From contig CP073692.1 in NCBI GenBank assembly GCA_018228665.1, positions 1,500,046 through 1,564,045 on the forward strand: 64,000 nucleotides of DNA, in the 5' to 3' direction. Positions 53,346 to 63,723 of this stretch are shown here, in pieces (within the stretch, counting starts at the first letter, position 1; every line of letters begins with the position of its first letter). Source of the DNA: Faecalicatena sp. Marseille-Q4148 (GTDB taxonomy: Bacteria > Bacillota > Clostridia > Lachnospirales > Lachnospiraceae). Under the pieces are notes generated by a model. It saw nothing but the letters and a program-made list of their open reading frames with translations. It was not told the origin of the DNA and made no database searches. The position numbers were made by a program, and so were the translations under genes.

Positions 53346-54203
53346 CTAGACCTCCCTTCTCCTGATCCAACTATAAAAAATACCGACAACAATTGTTATC
53401 ACCGCAAACATAAGAACCGATGCAACTGACAATTTGTTGTAATTAAAATTTTCAAAACTGTTATTTATAAAATGCTGCAGCATATAAATGTCTGGATTTG
53501 GATGTTTGCCGCCAATCAGAAAGATTTCCCGAAAACATTTAAAAGCATTGATCATTGAAAACAACAGCGCAAAAAATACAGAATGCCACATCTGAGGCGT
53601 TGTAATATAACGAAACTTCTGAAAACTTCCCGCCCCATCTATTTCCGCCGACAAATACTGATTTTCTGAAATCGTGATAAGCCCCGACAGCAACAGGATT
53701 ATACTGTAACCAATATTTTTCCAGAGATATAAAATAACTGCAACACCAAGCGCCCAGGAAGTCTCCAGCCACTTCTCACGCCCTCCTCCAGTCAAAGCCA
53801 GAAATCTGTTGACGCTTCCATTTTCCGCGAATAGCATCTCTACGAGAAACACTGTTCCGACAATTGGCATAATATACGGAAACATTAAAACTGACTTCAG
53901 CACTTTATAACGTCCTACGTATTTCTTCAGCATCAGCGCAATTACATAAGACAGAAGAAGAATCAGCGGAAGTCCAATCATGAGAAACTTCAACGTGTTC
54001 CGGCATGCCAGCAGAAACATTTCATTTTGCAGCATTTCCCGATAATTTTCCAGTCCGACAAAGGTTGCGCTTCTCCCCGCACTGCTCTTTACCGAATAGC
54101 AGAGCATCATGCAAAAAGGGACTGCATAAAACACAAGGCAACCCAGTAGTAACGGCGACACAAGAAGATAACCCTTTACTGCATTATTACGATTGTATTT
54201 CAT
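53346..54203 (-). CDS. ABC sugar importer permease, MalF type, second system
   Basis: The 285-residue permease has six hydrophobic segments with GYLLVSPLLLGCLVFYAVPF at the start and the loop SAEIDGAGSFQKFRYITTP near residue 190. It is the first gene of the second importer unit, and an AT-rich promoter region precedes it. It lies downstream of the broken M56 sensor gene in the same direction. No ATPase gene is present here either. Confidence 0.88.
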   Translation of the reverse strand: MKYNRNNAVKGYLLVSPLLLGCLVFYAVPFCMMLCYSVKSSAGRSATFVGLENYREMLQNEMFLLACRNTLKFLMIGLPLILLLSYVIALMLKKYVGRYKVLKSVLMFPYIMPIVGTVFLVEMLFAENGSVNRFLALTGGGREKWLETSWALGVAVILYLWKNIGYSIILLLSGLITISENQYLSAEIDGAGSFQKFRYITTPQMWHSVFFALLFSMINAFKCFREIFLIGGKHPNPDIYMLQHFINNSFENFNYNKLSVASVLMFAVITIVVGIFYSWIRRREV

Positions 54204-54301
54204 ACATATCCCTCCTTAAATTATCCGGCAGCATCTATCAATAGCCTTTTTATTTTATACCGACATTCCATTTGTACATTATTTTTATTATCACAGATAT
54301 T

Positions 54302-55292
54302 TTACTCCTCAGAAATAATTTCCATATCTTTGTATTTATCATCCTTAATGTCTTCTTTTGTTAGTTCTTCATAGAGTTTTCCGTCTTTAAAAAATAAATA
54401 CTTATTATCCTTTGTGTATAAAATAAAATCATATGTTGAAGATTCATAAATCTCATCTTCTTCCGGCAAATAGCGCGGCTGTAAGATTATAAAATACGAC
54501 GATAGAAACCAATTCTCCTCTGTGATCATTTGTTTGACGCAAAACTTTTATAATCATATTCAAATATGAAACTTTTTCGTTTTTAGATGCACTTTTAAGC
54601 AACATGGTATCACACCGCATTTCTAAAAAATGATCCATTTTTTTCCAAAGCAACAGCATAATCGGATTCCACCAGAATATCATTGTAATCACAAGTATGA
54701 TCATTTTAATTAATGTATCATGATTACGAATATGTTGAATTTCATGGTTAATTATCAAACGCCACTCTGATTCATCCAGCTCAAGATCTGGCAGATATAT
54801 ATGTGGTTTACATATTCCCCATACTTTTGGAACACTTATTTGTGGTGATATGACTATATCAATTTTGTCGAATTCAGATTCCTCTATAAATGACAATGTC
54901 TTTTCAGGTTTGATTTTTTTCAGCTTTTTTAAAGTGTAAATGTCCATAACAAATGTCCAACTTACATATAGGAAAAAAAGCAAGCTTCCGCTCCCCCAGA
55001 GAATCAGAAAAACAGGTTTCATCTCTTCTAAATCCGTATGAAAAAACAGTAGTATTTTTTCAAGCGGATGCAAAATATAATCCAAATCAATTATTTTTGC
55101 CCAGTATATATCTAACGGAATCAGAAGTCGTATTATTGATAAAACTATAGAAAACAGAATAAAATGAATACCATACGCCGCAATAAAAGATGTTTTTTTA
55201 GCAAATATCAATACGATTATTACTGAAAGTGAAAAAATAATCATTGCACTTATAAAAGAATATGTACTTATATTAATTCCGGAAATAATCAT
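54302..55292 (-). pseudogene. M56 family sensor protease, frameshifted and internally deleted
   Basis: The frame from 55292 encodes membrane helices and an M56 protease with NHEIQHIRNHD near residue 185, then EMRCDTMLLKSASKNEK and RQTND, and ends soon after out of register. From about 54529 a second frame reads SSYFIILQPRYLPEEDEIYESS, the usual membrane-exit and extracellular start of such sensors, and ends ...DMEIISEE. The short joining region lacks the expected 60 or so residues before that last membrane helix. A deletion with a frame change explains both. A programmed shift is possible but less likely. Confidence 0.6.
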
Positions 55293-55293
55293 T

Positions 55294-55662
55294 TTACTTA
55301 TACCTCTCTATAAGTTTTTCCAAATCATCTAATTCCTCTTTTGAAAATGCATTTTCTGTAATGAGCTTTGAAAAAACATAATTTACATTTACATGCCTTG
55401 CCATTTCTAAAAAAAGAGCGGAAAAATACTCTCTTCCTTCCTTTGTTGGCGCAAAAGTCCTTCCATATGTTTTCCCGGTTCTGACAAATCCAACTTCTTC
55501 TATAGCGCCTTTTTCCAGCAAACCATTAATTATAATATGAATTGTACTATCTTTCCATGGTCTATTTTTTGAAGCACAAGCAAGAATATCACTTTTAGAA
55601 AGTGGTTTTTCTTCACTCAAAAGAATTTCCAATATATTTAATTCACTTTTTGTTAAATCCAT
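55294..55662 (-). CDS. BlaI/MecI/CopY family repressor, second copy
   Basis: The 122-residue winged-helix protein has LTKSELNILEILLSEE, WKDSTIHIIINGLLEKGAI and a C-terminal EELDDLEKLIERYK. It stands directly before the M56 gene, the usual repressor-protease pairing. No TACA-N2-TGTA core is visible in its own upstream region, so its operator must differ from that of the 19.8 kb BlaI. Its target may include the downstream importer (inference). Confidence 0.88.
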   Translation of the reverse strand: MDLTKSELNILEILLSEEKPLSKSDILACASKNRPWKDSTIHIIINGLLEKGAIEEVGFVRTGKTYGRTFAPTKEGREYFSALFLEMARHVNVNYVFSKLITENAFSKEELDDLEKLIERYK

Positions 55663-55767
55663 TTCATTTCTCTCCTTTTAAAATATTATACTTTAACATT
55701 ATTCTATAATCAATATATAATATATTAATATTTTTATAAGTCTTTTATTCCCCGTATATAGTAAGAA

Positions 55768-55803
55768 AGGCAGAACTCTTCTTTTTGAAGAAAAGTCCTG
55801 CCT
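55768..55803 (-). terminator. lysC terminator
   Basis: AGGCAG-ACT-TTCTT pairs with AAGAA-AGT-CTGCCT around a short loop just past the aspartate kinase stop. The downstream T content on the minus strand is modest. Confidence 0.65.
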
Positions 55804-55832
55804 AATGCTTAATATCATCTTTTCAAATTTTC

Positions 55833-57044
55833 TTAATATGTTCCAAGTCCAAACTCTTCATGTACTGCATTCAACGCTTTATCCAGATCGCTTTCTGCAA
55901 TCAATACCGTAATGCGGATCTCTGAAGTAGATATCATATTGATGTTAATCCTGCTATTATAAAGAGCCTCGAACATCTGCGCTGCCACACCAGGGTTAGA
56001 CATCATACCATCTCCTACAACAGATACCTTTGCCACATCTTTTTTGTACTTTACTTCTTTGATCGTCAACGCCTCTTTATGTTCTTCTAAAACATTCAAA
56101 GCTGCTTCCAAGTCACTCTCTGCTACAGTAAAGGAGATATCCTTTGTTCCTTCGCGGCCAATCGACTGCAAAATAATATCGATATTAATCTTATTTTTTG
56201 CAAGCGTATTGAAAATCTTAAATGCAACACCCGGTTTATCATCAATTCCAATCACGGAAATCCTTACAATGTCTTTCTCTCCCGCTACGCCTGTAACTAA
56301 CATTCTTTCCATTTTTACCGTCTCCTTTACAATCGTTCCTTCATTTTCATTCAAGCTGGAACGCACAACTAACTGCACTCCGTATTTCTTTGCCATTTCT
56401 ACGGAACGATTATGCAGTACCTTTGCACCGTGGGCTGCTAACTCCAACATTTCGTCATATGTAACTGCTTCCAGTTTTCTTGCATTTTTAACAACTCTTG
56501 GATCTGCTGTATATACACCGTCCACATCTGTGTAAATCTCACACTGATCCGCATGAAGCACTGACGCAAGCGCCACTGCTGTTGTATCCGAACCGCCACG
56601 TCCAAGCGTTGCATAATCATCATACTTGTTCACTGCCTGAAATCCTGTCACAATAACGATCTTACCGGATTCTAATTCATGGTAGATTCTCTCTGTATCC
56701 ACTTTTTTAAATCTGGCATTTCCGTAGGTAGATGTGGAATACATCATTACTTGAAATGCATTTAATGACACCGCCGGAATTCCAAGTGCATTGATTGCCA
56801 TTGCCATTAAAGAAACAGATACCTGCTCCCCTGTTGTCAATAACATATCCAATTCTCTCTTTGACGCGTTCGGATTAATCTCTTTCGCTTTTTCCAGCAA
56901 TTCGTCAGTTGTATCTCCCATTGCAGAAAGAACCACCACTACTTGATGACCTTTTTTATAATCTTCAATGCATCTGCGCGCCACACGATAGATCCGCTCT
57001 TTGTCAGCAACAGATGAACCTCCAAATTTTTTTACTATCAGCAT
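55833..57044 (-). CDS. lysC: aspartate kinase with two ACT domains
   Basis: Starting at 57044 (MLIVKKFGGSSVAD; GGAGG upstream), the protein has 403 residues. The kinase domain carries KFGGSS, LTTGEQVSVSLMA and GRGGSDTTAVALA. Two C-terminal ACT domains (ISVIGIDDKPGVAFKIF and VSVVGDGMMSNPGVAAQMF) give feedback control by lysine or threonine. It phosphorylates aspartate, feeding the dapA-dapB steps encoded at 62-63.6 kb. No lysine riboswitch is visible upstream; it follows the ACT-protein gene. Confidence 0.93.
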   Translation of the reverse strand: MLIVKKFGGSSVADKERIYRVARRCIEDYKKGHQVVVVLSAMGDTTDELLEKAKEINPNASKRELDMLLTTGEQVSVSLMAMAINALGIPAVSLNAFQVMMYSTSTYGNARFKKVDTERIYHELESGKIVIVTGFQAVNKYDDYATLGRGGSDTTAVALASVLHADQCEIYTDVDGVYTADPRVVKNARKLEAVTYDEMLELAAHGAKVLHNRSVEMAKKYGVQLVVRSSLNENEGTIVKETVKMERMLVTGVAGEKDIVRISVIGIDDKPGVAFKIFNTLAKNKINIDIILQSIGREGTKDISFTVAESDLEAALNVLEEHKEALTIKEVKYKKDVAKVSVVGDGMMSNPGVAAQMFEALYNSRININMISTSEIRITVLIAESDLDKALNAVHEEFGLGTY

Positions 57045-57116
57045 ATTTTCCTCCAATATGATACGGATTCTCTGAAAATACCCGCGAATTTTCTTATGCA
57101 GACTCTGCAATAGCCG

Positions 57117-57557
57117 CTATTCTCTGCCTGCTATTTTCAGATAATGCACTCCTTCTCTTCCCTCTAAAGCCTCAATCATATCCTCCATATTTCCGGTAGA
57201 AGAAAGCACTTCAAGACTTAATGTTACTGTTGCCACTCCATTCAGCGGAATGCTCTGATGAATCGTCAAAATATTCGCTTCATATTCTGCTATCATCGCC
57301 AACAGCTCCGTCAGTACACCCGGACGATCATCCATCTGAATCACAATCGTGATTGTTTGCCCTTTTTCAGTTTCATGGAATGGAAAAATATCATCTTTGT
57401 ATTTATAAAAGGAACTCCGACTGATTCCAACCTGGTCTGCCGCTTCCTGGATCGTCATCTTCTTTTCTGTCATCAGAAGCCGTTTTACCTGTACAACTTT
57501 CAAAAGCACTTCCGGAAGCGCCCGCTTCGTTACTACATAATATCTTGCTTTATCCAT
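57117..57557 (-). CDS. ACT-domain regulatory protein, UPF0735/PheB-like
   Basis: Starting at 57557 (MDKARYYVVTKRALPEV; GGGGGAAGG upstream), the protein has 146 residues. It has an N-terminal helix-turn-helix-like part (TIQEAADQVGISRSSFYKYKD) and a C-terminal ACT domain (TIVIQMDDRPGVLTELLAMIAEYEANILTI). Family members occur next to aspartate- or aromatic-pathway genes and probably sense an amino acid. Its place before lysC supports a regulatory role there. Confidence 0.88.
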   Translation of the reverse strand: MDKARYYVVTKRALPEVLLKVVQVKRLLMTEKKMTIQEAADQVGISRSSFYKYKDDIFPFHETEKGQTITIVIQMDDRPGVLTELLAMIAEYEANILTIHQSIPLNGVATVTLSLEVLSSTGNMEDMIEALEGREGVHYLKIAGRE

Positions 57558-57575
57558 AGTTCCTTCCCCCATTCT

Positions 57576-58683
57576 TTATCCGAGACTTAACTGTTTCAGA
57601 TATGCGTTCATAAATGTATCTAAAGCCCCGTCAAGGACAGCCGTTACGTTACCGTTCTCTACATTTGTCCGATGATCTTTTACTAATGTATATGGCTGCA
57701 TAATATACGAACGGATCTGATTGCCAAATCCAATCTCTTTTACTTCTCCACGGATACCCGATACCTTATCTGCCTGTTCCTGCTGTTTGATCAGATACAG
57801 CTTCGCTTTCAGCATCTGCATTGCCTTTTCTTTATTGCTGAACTGCGAACGTTCATTCTGACATTGTACTACAATCCCCGTTGGCAGATGCGTAATCCTA
57901 ATGGCAGAGGAAGTTTTATTAACATGCTGTCCACCGGCGCCGCTGGCCCGATAAGTATCAATCTTCAAGTCATCCTCGTTAATCTCTACGTCAATTTCCT
58001 CTTCAATATCCGGCACAACATCGCAGGATGCAAAAGAGGTCTGACGTTTTCCCGCTGAATTAAACGGTGAAATCCGCACAAGGCGATGTACACCTTTTTC
58101 AGATTTCAGATAACCATACGCATTCGCCCCATTTACCTCAAAGGTAATCGCTTTGATTCCGGTAATATCGCCTGCCTGATAGTCCAGTACGGTAATGGAA
58201 AATCCCTTCTGCTCGGACCATCTTGTATACATTCTGTAAAGCATATTCGCCCAGTCACAGGACTCCGTTCCTCCTGCGCCTGCATGAAGTGTCACAATGG
58301 CAGAATTCTTATCATATTCTCCTGAGAGAAGCGTTTCAATGCGCAGCGCTTCGTATTTCTCTTCAAAAGAACTGATCTCCCGTTCAATCTCCTTCAACAT
58401 GCTCCTGTCATTTTCTTCATCTGCCATTTCAATCAGAAGTATCACATCTTCAAAATGTCCGGAAAGTCCTTTCATCGCTTCCAGCGTATCTCTAAGCGCT
58501 TTCACTTCTTTTGTTACCTCTTGAGACTCTTCAGGATTTTCCCAGAAATCCGGAGATTCCATTTTCTTCTCCAGCTCTTCCAGTCTTCGTTTCTTTCCCG
58601 CAATGTCAAAGAGACCCCCTGAGTTCTTCAAGCGGTTCTTCATAAGCGCTGATCATACTTTTTAATTCATCCAGTTCTATCAT
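57576..58683 (-). CDS. prfB: peptide chain release factor 2, with programmed +1 frameshift
   Basis: The first frame runs from the ATG at 58683 (MIELDELKSM) for 25 codons to an in-frame TGA at 58606-58608. The preceding bases are AGGGGG-TCT-CTT-TGA-C, the classical RF2 frameshift signal. A +1 shift continues as LDIAGKKRRLEELEKK. The main part has the SPF anticodon-like tripeptide region and the GGQ motif in ASGAGGQHVNKTSSAIR near residue 245. It terminates at UGA and UAA, so its own level sets the shift. The full product is about 370 residues. Confidence 0.93.
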
Positions 58684-58791
58684 CTGCATCCTCCTTTTCA
58701 CTAATAGCTGCACTTTGGCATTGCTGCATATGCAGTCTTCTATAAGCGGCAAAGGTGTGTCAGAAATCCTGCCACACCTCTTCCTGCTGTT

Positions 58792-61362
58792 CTATTTATT
58801 TCGTCCGCAGCACTGTTTGTATTTTTTACCGCTTCCGCATGGACACGGATCGTTCGGATACACTTTCTTTTCCGCACGTTTCTTTGGTTCATGTAAAGCA
58901 GTATCATCTTTGTTTGTTCCTGTTACTTTCGCTGCCTGCTGACGCTCTGCTTTCTGTTCAATCCGTACATTCATCAGAGTGCGCACAGTATCTTTTGTAA
59001 TCGTATTGGTCATGTCGCCAAACATCTCATAACCAACCATCTTGTATTCTACAAGCGGATCTCTCTGTCCATATGCCTGAAGACCGATTCCCTGACGCAG
59101 CTGATCCATATCATCAATATGATCCATCCATCTCGCATCAATTACTTTCAGAAGAACAACACGCTCTAACTCTCTCAAATGCTCTGCTTCCGGGAATTCT
59201 GCCTCTTTTGCCTCGTAAGCTTTTACTGCACGCTCTTTTACAAGATGCTTCAATTCTTTCTGCTGCATTCCTTTCACATCTTCTGCTGTTACCGGTTTCA
59301 TCGGTACCACTGCCAGAAGGTCTACATTCAGAGCTGTCAGATCCCAGTCTTCATAATCCATGTCTGAAGAAATATTCGCATCTACTGTGGATTCTACGAA
59401 ATCTGTAATCATATGGAAGATAGAATCTCGCATATTCTCCCCGTCTAACACTTTGCGGCGCTCTTCGTATATCAGTTCTCTCTGCTCATTCATAACCTGG
59501 TCATACTCAAGAAGATTCTTACGGATTCCAAAGTTATTGTTCTCGATCTTCTTCTGTGCCTTCTCAATTCCGCTTGAAAGCATCTTATGCTCTAACTGCT
59601 CGCCGTCTTCGACACCGAGTTTATTAAAGATATCCATTAACTTCTCAGAACCGAAAAGACGCATCAGATCATCTTCCAGAGAAATATAGAACCGTGACTC
59701 TCCCGGATCTCCCTGACGTCCGGCACGTCCGCGCAGCTGATTATCAATTCGTCTGGATTCATGACGTTCTGTACCGATAATCTTCAGACCTCCGGCTGCC
59801 TTTGACTCATCATCCAGCTTAATATCTGTACCACGTCCCGCCATATTCGTCGCAATCGTAACAGCGCCGTGGCGTCCTGCTTCAGCAACGATCTCCGCCT
59901 CAAGTTCATGGAATTTTGCATTCAATACATTATGTTTAATACCGCGCTTTTTCAGCATCTTGCTCAAAAGTTCAGAAACTTCAATCGTAATAGTACCAAC
60001 AAGCACCGGCTGTCCTGTCTGATGTGCCCGTACCACCTCATCAACGACTGCTTCGTATTTCTCGCGTTTTGTCTTATAAACAACATCATCTAAATCTTTT
60101 CTCTGAACCGGAAGATTCGTAGGAATCTCAATAACATCCATACCGTAAATATCGCGGAACTCTTTCTCCTCTGTCAAAGCAGTACCTGTCATACCGGACT
60201 TTTTCTGGAATTTATTAAACAGGTTCTGGAATGTAATCGTTGCAAGCGTCTTGCTTTCTCTTCTGACAGCTACATGCTCTTTCGCCTCAATCGCCTGATG
60301 CAGTCCGTCTGAATAGCGGCGTCCCGGCATAATACGTCCTGTAAATTCATCAACGATTACAACTTCTCCTTCCGGAGTTACAACATAATCCTGATCCTTA
60401 TGCATCAGATTATGCGCCCGCAATGCCAAAATCACATTGTGCTGGATCTCCAGGTTCTCTGCATCCGCAAGGTTATCAATATGGAAGAACTTTTCAACCT
60501 TCTTAACACCTTCTTCTGTCAGATTGACATTCTTATCTTTCTCATTTACGATGAAATCGCCTGTCTCTTCGATATCCTCTCCCATAATGGCATTCATCTT
60601 TGTAAATTCTCCGCTGGCCTCTCCTCGTTCCAACTGTCTTGCCAGAATATCGCACGCATCGTAAAGCTTTGTAGACTTATTGCTCTGTCCGGAAATAATA
60701 AGCGGTGTTCTCGCTTCATCGATCAAAACAGAGTCAACCTCATCGATGATCGCATAATGAAGCCCTCTTTGTACAAGCTGCTCTTTATAAACAACCATAT
60801 TATCTCTCAGATAATCAAAGCCCAGTTCATTATTCGTAATATATGTAATATCACAGTTATATGCCTCGCGGCGCTCATCATTGTTCATGGAGTTCAGGAC
60901 AACACCAACTGTCAAGCCAAGAAAACGATGAATCTGTCCCATCCACTCTGCGTCACGCTTTGCCAGATAGTCATTGACAGTAACGATATGTACCCCTTTC
61001 CCTTCAAGGGCATTCAGATATGCCGGCAATGTGGAAACCAATGTCTTACCTTCACCGGTACGCATCTCTGCAATACGTCCCTGATGCAGGATTACACCGC
61101 CGATCAGCTGTACCCGGAAGTGCTTCAGTCCGATCGTTCTGACCGCTGCTTCTCTGACAACCGCAAATGCTTCCGGAAGAATGTCATCCAGTGTTGCTCC
61201 TTCTGCCAGTCTTTCTTTAAATTCCTTTGTTTTTCCTCTTAATTCCTCATCGGACAACTGCTGCATGTCGCTGTCCAGCGATTCAATATAATCTACAATC
61301 GGATAAATCCGCTTCAGCTCATGTTCACTGTGCGTACCGAAAATTTTCTCAATGAAACCCAT
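58792..61362 (-). CDS. secA: preprotein translocase ATPase SecA
   Basis: The 856-residue motor has the Walker [21 protein letters not shown] near residue 101, [19 protein letters not shown] near 205, [14 protein letters not shown] and [17 protein letters not shown]-terminal zinc motif, [16 protein letters not shown], ends the protein. It drives secretion of the lipoproteins and binding proteins seen in this window. Length is normal. Confidence 0.97.
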   Translation of the reverse strand: MGFIEKIFGTHSEHELKRIYPIVDYIESLDSDMQQLSDEELRGKTKEFKERLAEGATLDDILPEAFAVVREAAVRTIGLKHFRVQLIGGVILHQGRIAEMRTGEGKTLVSTLPAYLNALEGKGVHIVTVNDYLAKRDAEWMGQIHRFLGLTVGVVLNSMNNDERREAYNCDITYITNNELGFDYLRDNMVVYKEQLVQRGLHYAIIDEVDSVLIDEARTPLIISGQSNKSTKLYDACDILARQLERGEASGEFTKMNAIMGEDIEETGDFIVNEKDKNVNLTEEGVKKVEKFFHIDNLADAENLEIQHNVILALRAHNLMHKDQDYVVTPEGEVVIVDEFTGRIMPGRRYSDGLHQAIEAKEHVAVRRESKTLATITFQNLFNKFQKKSGMTGTALTEEKEFRDIYGMDVIEIPTNLPVQRKDLDDVVYKTKREKYEAVVDEVVRAHQTGQPVLVGTITIEVSELLSKMLKKRGIKHNVLNAKFHELEAEIVAEAGRHGAVTIATNMAGRGTDIKLDDESKAAGGLKIIGTERHESRRIDNQLRGRAGRQGDPGESRFYISLEDDLMRLFGSEKLMDIFNKLGVEDGEQLEHKMLSSGIEKAQKKIENNNFGIRKNLLEYDQVMNEQRELIYEERRKVLDGENMRDSIFHMITDFVESTVDANISSDMDYEDWDLTALNVDLLAVVPMKPVTAEDVKGMQQKELKHLVKERAVKAYEAKEAEFPEAEHLRELERVVLLKVIDARWMDHIDDMDQLRQGIGLQAYGQRDPLVEYKMVGYEMFGDMTNTITKDTVRTLMNVRIEQKAERQQAAKVTGTNKDDTALHEPKKRAEKKVYPNDPCPCGSGKKYKQCCGRNK

Positions 61363-61465
61363 ATGTCTTCTCCTTCATTTCTATCTAATGTTAAGACTAC
61401 TCTTCATTCTAACACTATACGCCATTCAGTTCAACCAAATTCTCACGAAAAGTTCCTGATTCTCC

Positions 61466-61496
61466 CCTTATAAGACGTTATCCTTATAAGACGTTA
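61466..61496. repeat. tandem pair of a 15 bp repeat
   Basis: CCTTATAAGACGTTA occurs at 61466-61480 and again at 61482-61496, one base apart. It contains the palindrome CTTATAAG. It lies between secA and the small lipoprotein gene and has no obvious function. Confidence 0.7.
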
Positions 61497-61549
61497 AGCA
61501 AGAAGAGAAGCCTTGCATATTTACAGGGCTCCTCATTTCTTTCTTGTGA

Positions 61550-61819
61550 CTATTTTGTATCTGTCAAATCCTCAACTCCATCGCGAATCGCATCTCCGGT
61601 ATTTTCCACACCGTCTTTTACTGCATCTCCGAGATCTTCCACATCATCTTTTATGTCTTCTCCCATAGTTGTTCCGTCTTTTCTTTCCTCGACAGTATCT
61701 GCATTTTCATTTTTATTCATTCCGTTTTCTGTGGCATCATTATTGCTCCCGCATGCCGCAGCCAGACACAATGCCAGTACGCATACTAGCGTAATCATAG
61801 TTTTTCTAATTTGTTTCAT
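61550..61819 (-). CDS. small predicted lipoprotein with acidic repeats
   Basis: Starting at 61819 (MKQIRKTMITLVCVL), the 89-residue protein has a lipobox LAAACG with Cys near residue 23. The short mature part repeats a DDVEDLGDAVKDGVENTGDAIRDG-like unit about three times. The repeats predict an amphipathic helix. Function is unknown. It sits between dapB and secA, and a hairpin follows its stop at about 61501-61548. Confidence 0.75.
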   Translation of the reverse strand: MKQIRKTMITLVCVLALCLAAACGSNNDATENGMNKNENADTVEERKDGTTMGEDIKDDVEDLGDAVKDGVENTGDAIRDGVEDLTDTK

Positions 61820-61907
61820 AATAATAAAATCTCCCTTTCTGTGAAATAAAATCGAATATATCAATAATATTTACAGATTGGGAGATATTATACTTCACAA
61901 ATACATT

Positions 61908-62678
61908 TTAATTATTGTTTTCTTTCAGCACTACATCGCTCATATCGTACATACCTGCCGGTTTCCCCGCCAGATACTTCGCTGCTTCCAACGCGCCTTT
62001 GGCAAAAATTGATTTGGAATATGCTGTATGATGAAATTCTACAACTTCATCCATACCCGCAAAGATCACGTCATGCTGCCCTACGATCGTTCCTCCTCGC
62101 ACAGCTGAAATGCCGATTTCTTTCGCATCTCGTTTCTGGCGCACCTGGCTTCTGTCATATACATAATGATAATTATGATCCATAGCTTCATTGATAGAAT
62201 CTGCCATAGCAATCGCTGTTCCGCTTGGTGCATCAATCTTCTGATTGTGATGTTTTTCTACAATCTCGATATCAAATCCGGCGCCTCCAAGAACTTTTGC
62301 CGCTTCTTTTAATAATTTCAGAAGCAGATTCACTCCAAGAGACATATTCGCAGAACGAAGCACTGCCGTTTCCTTAGCAAGTTCTTCTGCTTTTTGAAGC
62401 TGCTCCTCTGATAATCCTGTTGTACAAAGAACAACCGGAAGCTTCTTAGCCTTACATGTATCAAGAAGTGCATCCACTGCTGCTGCACTTGAGAAATCAA
62501 CTACAACATCGGCTGACACATCGCATGCATCCAAGCTTGGAAATACCGGATAATCATTGTTGATTCCGGTATAGGTATCAATTCCGGCTGCCACTTCGAT
62601 ATTCTCGTCTTCTTTTGCAAGCTGCGTTAGCACCTGCCCCATCTTTCCATTACAACCATGTATTATCATCTTAATCAT
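61908..62678 (-). CDS. dapB: 4-hydroxy-tetrahydrodipicolinate reductase
   Basis: Starting at 62678 (MIKMIIHGCNGKMGQ), the protein has 256 residues, with an N-terminal nucleotide-binding GCNGKMGQ, CTTGLSEEQ, and the family signature EKHHNQKIDAPSGTA near residue 150. It reduces the dapA product with NAD(P)H toward lysine and diaminopimelate. It lies 32 bases after the dapA stop, so the two form an operon. Confidence 0.95.
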   Translation of the reverse strand: MIKMIIHGCNGKMGQVLTQLAKEDENIEVAAGIDTYTGINNDYPVFPSLDACDVSADVVVDFSSAAAVDALLDTCKAKKLPVVLCTTGLSEEQLQKAEELAKETAVLRSANMSLGVNLLLKLLKEAAKVLGGAGFDIEIVEKHHNQKIDAPSGTAIAMADSINEAMDHNYHYVYDRSQVRQKRDAKEIGISAVRGGTIVGQHDVIFAGMDEVVEFHHTAYSKSIFAKGALEAAKYLAGKPAGMYDMSDVVLKENNN

Positions 62679-62710
62679 CTGTCTCTTCCCCCTGTCTCTG
62701 GTATCTCTTT

Positions 62711-63601
62711 CTAGCACACGCGCAGGCCAAATTCTTTCATTGCCTGCACAAGTTTCTTCTCGTTCTCTGCAGAAATCTCTGTCAGCGGAAGACGAAGCGG
62801 TCCTGCTTCCATTCCAAGAAGGCTGACTGCTTTCTTCACCGGAATTGGATTCACTTCACTAAAAAGCTGATCGATCAGCGGAAGTGCGCGGAGCTGAAGC
62901 GCACAGCTTTCTTCTACCTGTCCTTTCCAGAACAACTCACAGATATCGTGTGTTTCGTCCGGAGCAACATTAGAAAGTACAGAGATGACACCTTTGGCTC
63001 CGAGAGACAGAAGCGGAACGATCTGATCATCATTACCGGAATACAGATCAATATTGCCGTCTGTCAGCTGCATGATCTTCGCAACCTGAGAAATATTTCC
63101 TGACGCTTCTTTGATTCCCACTACATATTCTGATTCCTTCACGATCTTAGCAACCGTCTCCGGCGCAATATTACATCCTGTTCGGCTTGGCACATTATAC
63201 ATGATGACCGGAGCTTTTGCTTCCTTAGCAATTGCACTATAATGTGCTTCCAGCCCCTGCTGTGTTGCCTTATTATAATAAGGTGTCACAACAAGAAGAC
63301 CGTCCGCGCCGTCCTTCACTGCTTCTACAGAAGCCTCTACGGCATTCCTTGTGCAGTTCGAGCCCGTTCCGGCAATGACCGGGATTCTTCCCTTTGCCTG
63401 CTCTACTGTAAAACGAATACACTGACGATGTTCTTCTCTTGACATTGTCGCAGATTCTCCTGTTGTTCCGCAAATAATAATCGCGTCTGTCTTCTTCTCA
63501 CAATGATAATCTATTAATTCAGCCAGCTTGTCATAATTAATACTTCCATCTGCATGAAATGGTGTAATGATTGCTACACCTGCACCTGTAAAAACTGCCA
63601 T
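62711..63601 (-). CDS. dapA: 4-hydroxy-tetrahydrodipicolinate synthase
   Basis: The 296-residue TIM-barrel aldolase has GTTGESATMSREEH near residue 46, YNVPSRTGCN with the catalytic Tyr near 135, and VGIKEASGNIS with the Schiff-base Lys near 163. It condenses pyruvate with aspartate semialdehyde, the first committed step to diaminopimelate and lysine. It heads dapA-dapB. The upstream 120 bases are too short for a lysine riboswitch. Confidence 0.96.
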   Translation of the reverse strand: MAVFTGAGVAIITPFHADGSINYDKLAELIDYHCEKKTDAIIICGTTGESATMSREEHRQCIRFTVEQAKGRIPVIAGTGSNCTRNAVEASVEAVKDGADGLLVVTPYYNKATQQGLEAHYSAIAKEAKAPVIMYNVPSRTGCNIAPETVAKIVKESEYVVGIKEASGNISQVAKIMQLTDGNIDLYSGNDDQIVPLLSLGAKGVISVLSNVAPDETHDICELFWKGQVEESCALQLRALPLIDQLFSEVNPIPVKKAVSLLGMEAGPLRLPLTEISAENEKKLVQAMKEFGLRVC

Positions 63602-63723
63602 AGTCTCATCCTCCTCGTCTTTCTGACACTCGCCTGATATGCTCGAATTTTAACATTAATTATCAGCAATGTCAATCAAGCCCGCGACAAATTCAATTGA
63701 CAGTACCTGTGCTTTTTACAGCG

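Noticed and set aside
55663-55767. BlaI operator core upstream of the second BlaI gene
   Set aside because: No TACA-N2-TGTA sequence is present; the AT-rich region offers no clear palindrome of that type.
60400-61242. Long plus-strand open frame opposite secA
   Set aside because: It is antisense to the conserved secA codons, has no homology I recognise and no ribosome site; a shadow frame.
63602-63723. Lysine riboswitch before dapA
   Set aside because: The gap is about 120 bases, shorter than the riboswitch, and lacks its conserved elements. The gap before lysC is shorter still.
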